From positions 23,026-87,025 of the forward strand of contig CAWFOR010000027.1 of NCBI GenBank assembly GCA_963817485.1: 64,000 bases of DNA, in the 5' to 3' direction. The DNA comes from Hyphomicrobium_A sp963817485. GTDB lineage: Bacteria; Pseudomonadota; Alphaproteobacteria; Rhizobiales; Hyphomicrobiaceae. This document shows positions 40,845 through 48,407 of this stretch, in pieces; position 1 is the first letter of the stretch, and each line of letters begins with the position of its first letter. The notes under the pieces were generated by a model. The model was given only the letters and a program-made list of their open reading frames with translations. It searched no databases and had not been told where the DNA came from. Both the position numbers and the translations under genes were made by a program.

Positions 40845-42845
40845 ATGGAGGAGACCACAGCCTTGATCGTCGAGGTGGGGCATTTCGCGCTGGTGCTGGC
40901 GCTGCTGGTCGCCGTCTTCCAGATGGTGGTGCCGGCGTGGGGCGCGCATGTGCGCGACCGCGAGCTGATGGCGACGGCCGAGCCCGCGGCCTTGTGCCAG
41001 CTCGGGCTCTTGATGGTCGCGTTCCTCTCGCTGATCAACGCGCACGTGTCGTCGGATTTCTCCGTAGCGAACGTGGTTGCGAACTCGCATTCGACCAAGC
41101 CGCTCATCTATCGCATCTCGGGCGTGTGGGGGAACCACGAAGGCTCGATGGTGCTGTGGGTGCTGATCCTCGCCCTGTTCGGCGGCGCCGTCGCCGCCTT
41201 CGGGCGCAACCTGCCGCCGACGCTGAAGGCCAACGTGCTCGCGGTGCAGGCCTCGATCGCGGTGGCGTTCGTTCTCTTCATCCTCTTCACCTCCAACCCG
41301 TTCCTGCGCGTCGACCCGCCGCCGGCCGACGGCAACGGCCTGAACCCGATCCTGCAGGACCCCGCGCTCGCCTTCCATCCGCCGTTCCTCTACACGGGCT
41401 ACGTCGGGTTCTCGATCGCCTACTCGTTCGCCATCGCCGCGCTGCTCGAAGGCCGGCTCGACCCCGCCTGGGCGCGCTGGGTGCGGCCGTGGACGCTGCT
41501 CGCCTGGATGTGCCTCACGATCGGCATCGCCATGGGCTCGTGGTGGGCCTACTACGAGCTCGGCTGGGGCGGCTTCTGGTTCTGGGACCCGGTCGAGAAC
41601 GCGTCCCTCATGCCCTGGCTTGCCGGCACGGCGCTACTGCACTCCTCGCTCGTCATGGAGAAGCGCGACGCGCTGAAGGTGTGGACGATCCTGCTCGCGA
41701 TCCTCACCTTCTCGCTGTCGCTGATGGGCACTTTCCTCGTGCGCTCGGGCGTGCTGACCTCGGTGCACGCGTTCGCCGTCGATCCGCGCCGCGGCGTGTT
41801 TATCCTCGCGATCCTGTCGCTGTTCACCGGCGGCGGGCTTGCCCTTTACGCTTGGCGCGCGCGTGAGCTGCGACAGGGCGGGTTGTTTGCGCCCATCAGC
41901 CGCGAAGGCGCACTCGTCCTCAACAACATCCTCCTGACGACGGCCTGCGCGACTGTCCTCATCGGCACGCTCTATCCGCTGCTGCTCGAGTCGCTGACGG
42001 GCGCGAAGATCTCGGTCGGGCCACCGTATTTCAACCTGACGTTCGGGCCGCTCGTGGTGCCGCTTCTGCTGGCGCTGCCGTTCGGTCCGTTCCTCGCCTG
42101 GAAGCGCGGTGACATCCTGGGGGCCGCACAGCGGCTGATGTTTGCGGCGATGCTCGCCGTCGTCGTCCTCGCGATCGCGCTCGCTACGCTCTATCGCGGA
42201 CCCATTTTGGCGCCGTTCGGGCTCGCGATCGGCGTGTTCGTGATGGCAGGCGCCGTCTCCGACCTCGCCTATCGCGCTCGGCTCGGCTCGGTGCCGCTCG
42301 CCGAGACCTGGCGCCGGCTCAAAGGTCAACCACGCTCCGCCTTCGGCACGACGCTCGCGCATTTCGGCATGGGGATGCTCGTTGTCGGCATCGTGGCAAC
42401 AAGCGCCTACCGCGAGGAGCTGATCCGCGTGATGAAGCCCGGCGAGGAGGCGAGCATCGCCGGCTATACGGTCGCCTTCCGGGGTGTCGCGCCGGCGACG
42501 GGGCCGAACTACCGCGAGGTCGTCGGCCTGTTCGACATTGCACGCGGCGAGACGGCCGTGACGCGGCTCGAGCCGTCGAAGCGCATCTACGATATGCCCC
42601 CGCAGCCGACGACGGAAGCCGGCATCCACGCCGCCTGGCGCGGCGACCTTTACGTCGTGCTCGGCGATGCGCAGACGGGCGGCGGCTATGCGGTGCGCAT
42701 CTTCTTCAATCCGCTCGTGCGCTTCATCTGGATCGGCGCGCTCGTCATGTTCTTCGGCGGAGCGGTCTCGCTCAGCGACCGGCGGCTCAGGGTCGGCGCG
42801 CCGGGCCGCGCGCGCCGGTTGCCTGCCGCAGCACCCGCCGAATGA
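40845..42845 (+). CDS. ccmF: Haem lyase subunit CcmF (CycK)
   Basis: A 666-residue polytopic membrane protein with about 14-15 segments. The tryptophan-rich WWD haem-binding motif reads WGGFWFWDPVENASLMPWL, and conserved residues include RISGVWGNHEGSMVLW and AFHPPFLYTGYVG. With CcmH and CcmI it attaches haem to apocytochrome c. ATG 40845 opens the frame, but the family usually starts with MIVEIGHFAL. A TTG at 40863 (reading LIVEVGHFALVLALL) has GGAGGAG nine bases upstream and may be the real start; the preceding repeat may have added the ATG. The stop overlaps ccmH (ATGA). Confidence 0.94.
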   Translation: MEETTALIVEVGHFALVLALLVAVFQMVVPAWGAHVRDRELMATAEPAALCQLGLLMVAFLSLINAHVSSDFSVANVVANSHSTKPLIYRISGVWGNHEGSMVLWVLILALFGGAVAAFGRNLPPTLKANVLAVQASIAVAFVLFILFTSNPFLRVDPPPADGNGLNPILQDPALAFHPPFLYTGYVGFSIAYSFAIAALLEGRLDPAWARWVRPWTLLAWMCLTIGIAMGSWWAYYELGWGGFWFWDPVENASLMPWLAGTALLHSSLVMEKRDALKVWTILLAILTFSLSLMGTFLVRSGVLTSVHAFAVDPRRGVFILAILSLFTGGGLALYAWRARELRQGGLFAPISREGALVLNNILLTTACATVLIGTLYPLLLESLTGAKISVGPPYFNLTFGPLVVPLLLALPFGPFLAWKRGDILGAAQRLMFAAMLAVVVLAIALATLYRGPILAPFGLAIGVFVMAGAVSDLAYRARLGSVPLAETWRRLKGQPRSAFGTTLAHFGMGMLVVGIVATSAYREELIRVMKPGEEASIAGYTVAFRGVAPATGPNYREVVGLFDIARGETAVTRLEPSKRIYDMPPQPTTEAGIHAAWRGDLYVVLGDAQTGGGYAVRIFFNPLVRFIWIGALVMFFGGAVSLSDRRLRVGAPGRARRLPAAAPAE

Positions 42846-43339
42846 CGCGCTCCGCTCCAGCCGCTGGTTGGTTCGTCGCGTTGGTCGCTCTCGTGATCGT
42901 GTGCGCGCCGGCGTTTGCAGTTGAGCCCGACGAGATCCTGCCCAACGCGACGCTGGAGGCGCGCGCGCGCGCGATCTCCTCCGGCTTGCGCTGCCTCGTG
43001 TGCCAGAACCAGTCGATCGACGACAGCAACGCGCCGCTCGCGCGCGACCTGCGCCTGCTCGTGCGCGAGCGGCTCAAAGCCGGCGACACCGACGCGCAGG
43101 TGATGCAGTTCGTCGAGGACCGCTACGGCGAGTTCGTGCTGCTGCGCCCCGCCTTCAACGCGCATACGCTGCTGTTGTGGCTCGCGCCGCTGGTCGTGCT
43201 CTTGGGCGCGGTGTGGGTCGGTGTGCGCGCGCTCGCCTACCGCCGACCGCCGGCCGCGGCCGCGCCGTCGCTCACGATCGCCGAGGAGGAGAAGCTGCGC
43301 GCGCTGCTGTCTGACGAAAGCGAGCGCACCACCGATTGA
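42842..43339 (+). CDS. ccmH: Cytochrome c biogenesis protein CcmH (CycL)
   Basis: A 165-residue thiol-disulfide protein with a signal/anchor (residues 8-27), the redox motif LRCLVCQNQSIDDSNAPLA and a C-terminal membrane segment (about 107-128). CcmH reduces the haem-binding cysteines of apocytochrome c in the periplasm. It overlaps ccmF by four bases. No ccmG follows directly, consistent with the rhizobial arrangement in which ccmG lies with ccmABC elsewhere. Confidence 0.95.
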   Translation: MTRSAPAAGWFVALVALVIVCAPAFAVEPDEILPNATLEARARAISSGLRCLVCQNQSIDDSNAPLARDLRLLVRERLKAGDTDAQVMQFVEDRYGEFVLLRPAFNAHTLLLWLAPLVVLLGAVWVGVRALAYRRPPAAAAPSLTIAEEEKLRALLSDESERTTD

Positions 43340-43351
43340 AAAGCGCTTCGG

Positions 43352-44497
43352 TTAGTGCGGGGCCGTTGCGATCTCGTCGCCGGCATGAGCGGGGATTTTC
43401 CCGGTGACCACTTGGCTCGTGCCCTGCAGCGCCTGCAGCAGCGGGCGCGTCGCGAGCCCCGTCACCGGCAGCTCAGCGGCGCGCTCGAAGCCTTCCACGG
43501 CTGCGCGCGTCTCGGCGTTGAAGATGCCGTCCTGCTGGCCTTTATAGAGGCCCTTTGCCGCGAGCCGCTCCTGCAGGAGGCGGATGTCGTGGCGGGCAAG
43601 CAGCGTGTCGGCGGCACGCAGCGCATCGAGCGAGGCTGCGAAGGCGAGCGAGTTCACACCCGTATTGGCCACGTCGTCCGACTTGAAGCGGTGCAGCACC
43701 TCGCCGTTGAGCATGATCACCTTCGATTGCACGTAGGTGCCGACGTTGATGCCGACGACTTCCGGCCCATCGGGCCCGTCGACGAGCAGCGGCGAGCCCG
43801 ACGAGGCGCCGCCCGTGTCGCAGGTGTGCAGCAGGAGCTGCGCGGGGTTGGCGAAATCGCGGCTGATCGTACTCCACTCCGCGTCCTCGAAGTTGCGTTT
43901 GACCGTGCAGCCCGATTCGAACATCGGCTGCCACTTCGGCAGGTCGCGGTGATAGGCGACGTTGTAGACGCGGCCCGCTTCCGCCAGGCGCATCACCTCC
44001 TCGACCGGCTTGCGGCTCAGCTTGAACGAGCCGCCCTTGCACACGGGGTTTGCCAAGCGCACGAGCGCCCAATCGCGCGTCGCGTCGATCGGGGGATGCA
44101 CGTTGAGGCGCGTCGATCCGGCGATGACGTTGGTCTCCGGTGCGCCCTCCGCTGCCCCTGCGATGTGCGTCGAGGTGTGCGAGCCGTGCAGTTTGAGCAG
44201 CAAGTCGGTGAGCCGTAAAGGCGGCACGTCGCTGGTGCGGTAGAGGCAGTGCGCGGCGGTGGCCACGATATCGCGCCCCACGCAGAAGGCGGTGCAAACC
44301 GAATGCGAGCGGGGATCGTGCAGCACGCCGATCTTGTCGCCAACCGCGCGCAGCGATTGCGGCAGCGGCACGCGCTCGTCGCTGCCGAAGACGGCCGCGG
44401 CGGTGGGCCGGCTTAGGCTCGCCCCGAGCACCGCGAAGAGTACGGCTGTGCCGGAAAGGGACGCCGCCGCACGGAGACGGCTCAGTTTCGGGCTCAT
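43352..44497 (-). CDS. Exported trypsin-like serine protease fused to a peptidoglycan-binding domain
   Basis: A 381-residue protein with a signal peptide (ending SRPTAAAVFG). The S1/V8-type protease domain spans about residues 45-270 with all three catalytic regions: histidine in ATAAHCLYR, aspartate in ATRDWALVRLA, serine in TGGASSGSPLLVDG. Residues about 300-365 form a PG_binding_1 repeat (IRLLQERLAAKGLYKGQQDG; AAVEGFERAAELPVTGLA). It is probably a periplasmic protease tethered to the wall. The ATG at 44497 gives the cleanest signal peptide. It is convergent to the ccm operon and divergent from degP. Confidence 0.85.
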   Translation of the reverse strand: MSPKLSRLRAAASLSGTAVLFAVLGASLSRPTAAAVFGSDERVPLPQSLRAVGDKIGVLHDPRSHSVCTAFCVGRDIVATAAHCLYRTSDVPPLRLTDLLLKLHGSHTSTHIAGAAEGAPETNVIAGSTRLNVHPPIDATRDWALVRLANPVCKGGSFKLSRKPVEEVMRLAEAGRVYNVAYHRDLPKWQPMFESGCTVKRNFEDAEWSTISRDFANPAQLLLHTCDTGGASSGSPLLVDGPDGPEVVGINVGTYVQSKVIMLNGEVLHRFKSDDVANTGVNSLAFAASLDALRAADTLLARHDIRLLQERLAAKGLYKGQQDGIFNAETRAAVEGFERAAELPVTGLATRPLLQALQGTSQVVTGKIPAHAGDEIATAPH

Positions 44498-44640
44498 GCA
44501 GGCGTTCCCCCCGGCGGTCATGGTCAACAAGCCCTTTATTACTAAGTGTTAAGGCAATCGAAAGGCTGCTGTAATCCCGATTTCGCTACCCGGTAGAGCA
44601 CGACGAAAATCCCTGCCTCGCAGAATGGAGATTCTTGCGC

Positions 44641-46191
44641 ATGCTCTCCCACCCCAGGTCGCCTGAGGACGTAGCAAAGACCGGGCCAGCCGGTTCCTCA
44701 GCCGGTTCTCTTGGCCGCGACTGGCGCCGCCTTGCCGCCGCCGTCGTTCTCGGCGCTGGTCTCTTGGCGCTTGGCATTACCGATCGCTCGGCTCCGGCCG
44801 TCGCGCAGTTGAAGGTCGGCACGCCGGCAGAGACGCTGTCGTTTGCCGATATCGTCGACCGCGTGAAGCCGGCGGTGGTCAGTGTTTCCACGACCAACGA
44901 GGTTCCCAAGGTTGCCGACAACAAGCCCCGCGGCGGTCGTCCGTTCGAGGGCATCCCGGGCTTGCCCGAGGACCATCCGCTGAATGAGCTCTTCAAGAAC
45001 CTGCCGGGCGCCCAGCCGCAGCAGCAGCGTCCGCGCCAGGCGGCCGGCTCCGGCTTCGTCATCACGCCCGACGGCTATATCGTGACCAACCGGCACGTCG
45101 TCGACGGCGCCACCAAGGTGAAGGTCGCCTTCGACGATCAGGAAGAGTTCGACGCCACCATCAAGGGCACGGACGAGCGGACGGATCTCGCGCTTCTGAA
45201 GATCGAGCCGAAGAAGCCGCTACCCACCGTCAAGTTCGCGGAGAAGACGCCGCGCGTCGGTGACTGGGTGCTCGCCGTCGGCAATCCGTTCGGCCTCGGC
45301 GGCACGGTCACGGCCGGCATCGTCTCCGCGCTTGCCCGCAACATCGGCGGCCCCTACGATTACATGCAGATCGACGCGGCCGTGAACCACGGCAACTCCG
45401 GCGGTCCCTCCATCAACCTGGAAGGCGACGTGGTCGGCGTGAACACGGCGATCTACAGCCCCACGGGCGGCAACGTCGGCATCGCGTTCGCGGTCCCGTC
45501 CGACACCGTCAAGCGGGTTATCGAGCAGCTCGAGAAGGGCGGCGCTGTGAGCCGCGGCTGGCTCGGCGTGAAGATCCAGGACGTCGACAAGGACCTCGCC
45601 GGCAACCTCGGCCTCAAGGAGCCGCACGGCGCCATCATCAGCGAAGTGCTGACCGACGGCCCGGCTGCTGCCGCAGGCCTCAAGGTCGAAGACGCGATCG
45701 TGCAGATCGACTCCAAGAAGATCGACGACAGCCGCGATCTTGCGCGCACCATCGCCGACCTTCCCGCGAAGTCGACGGTCGACGTCAAGATCTGGCGGAA
45801 CAAGAACGAGCAGACCTTGAAGGTCAAGCTCGGCACCTATCCCAACAAGGATGAGGTCGCCGACAAGGACAACGACCAGGAGGACAAGCCCGAGGACACC
45901 AGCTCGACGGTTAACCTGAAGCAGCTCGGCATCACGCTGAAGCCGGCGACGGGCACCACCAAGGAGGGCGTCGTCATCTCCGAGGTCGATCCGAACTCGG
46001 ACGCCGCCACGAAGGGCCTGCGCGAGGGTGACGTCATCCTCAAGGCCGCCGGCGAGGACGTGACCTCGCCCCAGGACGTGGTCAAGGCGCTGAAGAAGAC
46101 CAAGGACGAGGGTCTCTCTGCGGTGATGTTCCACATCAAGAAGGGCGGCGACCAGACGGTGCTGGTGGCGGTTCCGATCGGCAAGGGCTGA
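44641..46191 (+). CDS. degP: Periplasmic Do-family serine protease DegP
   Basis: A 516-residue HtrA/Do protease with an N-terminal membrane or signal segment (about residues 28-50). The protease domain has the catalytic histidine in IVTNRHVVDGA, the aspartate in RTDLALLKIE and the serine in NHGNSGGPSINLEG. Two PDZ domains follow, about residues 290-385 (GWLGVKIQDVDKDLA) and 420-510 (EGVVISEVDPNSDAATKGLR). It degrades or refolds misfolded envelope proteins. ATG 44641 was chosen; a TTG at 44635 is closer to the GGAG. In rhizobia degP follows the cycHJKL operon and precedes a two-component pair, as here. Confidence 0.94.
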   Translation: MLSHPRSPEDVAKTGPAGSSAGSLGRDWRRLAAAVVLGAGLLALGITDRSAPAVAQLKVGTPAETLSFADIVDRVKPAVVSVSTTNEVPKVADNKPRGGRPFEGIPGLPEDHPLNELFKNLPGAQPQQQRPRQAAGSGFVITPDGYIVTNRHVVDGATKVKVAFDDQEEFDATIKGTDERTDLALLKIEPKKPLPTVKFAEKTPRVGDWVLAVGNPFGLGGTVTAGIVSALARNIGGPYDYMQIDAAVNHGNSGGPSINLEGDVVGVNTAIYSPTGGNVGIAFAVPSDTVKRVIEQLEKGGAVSRGWLGVKIQDVDKDLAGNLGLKEPHGAIISEVLTDGPAAAAGLKVEDAIVQIDSKKIDDSRDLARTIADLPAKSTVDVKIWRNKNEQTLKVKLGTYPNKDEVADKDNDQEDKPEDTSSTVNLKQLGITLKPATGTTKEGVVISEVDPNSDAATKGLREGDVILKAAGEDVTSPQDVVKALKKTKDEGLSAVMFHIKKGGDQTVLVAVPIGKG

Positions 46192-46219
46192 GCCTCAACG
46201 GCCAGCTAGGTGACTTGAA

Positions 46220-46251
46220 GCGGCTCGCCTCTCTGAGAGATGGCGGGCCGC
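46220..46251. other. Long hairpin between degP and the response regulator gene
   Basis: GCGGC (46220-46224) pairs with GCCGC (46247-46251), CGCC (46226-46229) with GGCG (46242-46245), and TCTCT with AGAGA around one loop base. No U-run follows, so it may reduce rather than stop read-through, or protect the degP message end. Confidence 0.5.
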
Positions 46252-46326
46252 CTCGACGTTCGGGGCCGGCGCGGGCACAATGGGATTCGAGCCCCGAGGC
46301 GCCGATACAAGGCAAGCGGTGAAGCG

Positions 46327-47007
46327 ATGCGCGTGCTGGTGGTCGAGGACGACAGAGAAACCGCGCACTTCCTGCAGAAGGCGCTGAAGGAGAGCGGCCA
46401 TGCCGCCGATCTCGCCGAGGACGGCGAGACGGGTCTGTCGCTCGCGGAAGGCGCCGTCTACGACGTCCTCATCGTCGACCGCATGCTGCCGCGCCTCGAC
46501 GGCCTCTCGATGATCAAGGAGCTGCGCGGCAAGGGCCTGCGCACGCCTGTGCTGATCCTCTCCGCGCTGGGCGAGGTCGACGACCGCGTGAAGGGCCTCC
46601 GCGCCGGCGGCGATGACTACCTGACGAAGCCCTACGCCTATTCGGAGCTGCTGGCGCGGGTCGAAGCGCTCGCCCGCCGCGCGGTGCCCGAGGAGCAGGA
46701 GACGCGCTATTCGGTCGGCGGCCTCGTGCTCGACCGCCTCTCCCACCGTGTGACGCGCGACGGCGAGCCGATCCAATTGCAGCCGCGCGAGTACCGGTTG
46801 CTCGAATATCTGATGAAGCACGCCGGTCAGGTCGTAACGCGCACCATGCTCCTGGAGCACGTCTGGGACTACCACTTCGATCCCCAGACCAACGTCATCG
46901 ACGTGCACGTCTCACGCCTGCGCGCCAAGATCGACAAAAACTTCGACAAGCCTCTTCTGCACACCGTGCGTGGGGCCGGCTACACGATCCGAGATGGACC
47001 TGGTTAG
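46327..47007 (+). CDS. OmpR-family response regulator (ActJ-like) downstream of degP
   Basis: A 226-residue regulator. The receiver domain contains VVEDDRETAHFL, the aspartate in VLIVDRMLPRLDG, the Ser/Thr site in ILSALGEVDDRV and the Lys in DYLTKPYAYSELLARVE. The winged helix shows LQPREYRLLEYLMKHAG and TNVIDVHVSRLRAKID. Context (degP before, kinase and glnE after) matches the acid-tolerance pair ActJK described in Sinorhizobium meliloti, so control of degP and envelope stress is inferred. The ATG at 46327 gives the normal receiver start. It overlaps the kinase gene by 14 bases. Confidence 0.9.
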   Translation: MRVLVVEDDRETAHFLQKALKESGHAADLAEDGETGLSLAEGAVYDVLIVDRMLPRLDGLSMIKELRGKGLRTPVLILSALGEVDDRVKGLRAGGDDYLTKPYAYSELLARVEALARRAVPEEQETRYSVGGLVLDRLSHRVTRDGEPIQLQPREYRLLEYLMKHAGQVVTRTMLLEHVWDYHFDPQTNVIDVHVSRLRAKIDKNFDKPLLHTVRGAGYTIRDGPG

Positions 47008-48379
47008 CCTCATCCGCCGCGCAATCTCGACCAGCGCCTTCCGCACGGCTGCGGTCGCCGTCGCGGCCTATCTCGTTTGCGCCGGCGCGGTCGTGGGGCT
47101 GCTCGTGTGGCAGACGAACCGCATCCTCACCGACCAGGTGCTGGTTACGCTCGGCGCGGAAGCGGAGCTCTTGCGTGCCGAGGCGCGCACCGGCGGCGAT
47201 CCCGCGCTCGTGCGGGCGGTCGAGGCGCGCAGCCTTCCCGGTAGTGCGGGCCTCTACTTCCTCGCCGACGCAGCGGGCAACAAGGTTGCCGGCAATCTCA
47301 ACCAGCTGCCGCCCGAGATCGGCGCCGCCGGCGGCGTGTTCCGCTATGCCCCCGATGGCGCGACACAGTCGCACCTCGGGGTCGCCATCCCCGTCGAGCT
47401 CGGCTCCGGCCTGCATCTCATCGTCGGGCGCGACGTGGAGCAGCAGCGCCGCTTCGCCGACCAGATGCGCGACGCCTACTTCATCGCGCTCGGGTTCCTG
47501 TCGCTGACGGGCCTGCTTGTGGGGCTCGTCATGAGCCGGCTCGCCTTGCGGCGCATCGAGACGATCAACGTCGCCACGCGCTCGATCATGGATGGCGACC
47601 TGTCGCGGCGCATCGCGATCGTCGGGACGGGCGATGAGTTCGACGTGCTGTCGGCGAACCTCAACGCCATGCTCGACCGCATCGAGGCGCTGATGAATGG
47701 CCTGCGCGAGGTCTCCGACAACATTGCGCACGACCTGAAGACGCCGCTCTCGCGCCTGCGCATCTCGGCGGAGTCCGCACTCATGGACCCGCGCGGGACG
47801 GACGCCTACCGCGAGGGCCTCGAGCATACGATCGAGAAAGCCGACGAGCTCATCAAGACCTTCAACGCGCTTTTGCTGGTTGCCCGCCTCGAAGCCGGCG
47901 TGCTGGAGGAGAACGCCGAGCAGTTCGATCCGAGCGAGCTCGTGCGTGACTTCGCCGAGCTCTACGAGCCCGTCGCGGAGGAGCGTGGGCTGAAGCTCGC
48001 CCTCGACATTGCCGAAGGCAGCCGCCTCACGGCCAACCGCCAGCTCGTGGGGCAGGCGGTGGCCAACCTCATCGACAACGCCATCAAGTATTCGGCGAAG
48101 GCCAAGGACCCCACCATCGCGATCGAGCTGCATGCGGACGAGGACGGAGTTGAGATCGCGGTCGCCGACCACGGTCCCGGCATTGCGGCAGGCGATCGTG
48201 AGCGCGTCCTGAAGCGTTTCGTGCGCCTGGAGAAGAGCCGCACCGAGCCCGGCACCGGCCTCGGCTTGAGCCTTGTGCAAGCGGTCGCGCGCCTGCATGG
48301 TGGGGCCGTGCGGCTCGAGGACAACGCGCCCGGTTTGCGGGTCATCCTGCGCATACCCAGGCGGCCGGCCGACCGCTGA
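46994..48379 (+). CDS. Sensor histidine kinase (ActK-like)
   Basis: A 461-residue inner-membrane kinase. Two membrane segments (about residues 20-42 and 158-180) flank a periplasmic sensor domain. A HAMP domain follows (RRIETINVATRSIMDGDLSR), then the H-box DNIAHDLKTPLSRLR, N-box LIDNAIKYSAK, G1 DHGPGIAAGD and G2 GTGLGLSLVQAV. It pairs with the overlapping response regulator. The ATG at 46994 lies inside the regulator gene, indicating coupling. Confidence 0.9.
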   Translation: MDLVSLIRRAISTSAFRTAAVAVAAYLVCAGAVVGLLVWQTNRILTDQVLVTLGAEAELLRAEARTGGDPALVRAVEARSLPGSAGLYFLADAAGNKVAGNLNQLPPEIGAAGGVFRYAPDGATQSHLGVAIPVELGSGLHLIVGRDVEQQRRFADQMRDAYFIALGFLSLTGLLVGLVMSRLALRRIETINVATRSIMDGDLSRRIAIVGTGDEFDVLSANLNAMLDRIEALMNGLREVSDNIAHDLKTPLSRLRISAESALMDPRGTDAYREGLEHTIEKADELIKTFNALLLVARLEAGVLEENAEQFDPSELVRDFAELYEPVAEERGLKLALDIAEGSRLTANRQLVGQAVANLIDNAIKYSAKAKDPTIAIELHADEDGVEIAVADHGPGIAAGDRERVLKRFVRLEKSRTEPGTGLGLSLVQAVARLHGGAVRLEDNAPGLRVILRIPRRPADR

Positions 48380-48407
48380 CCCGAGCGAGGAGGCGGCGCC
48401 CTGGGCG

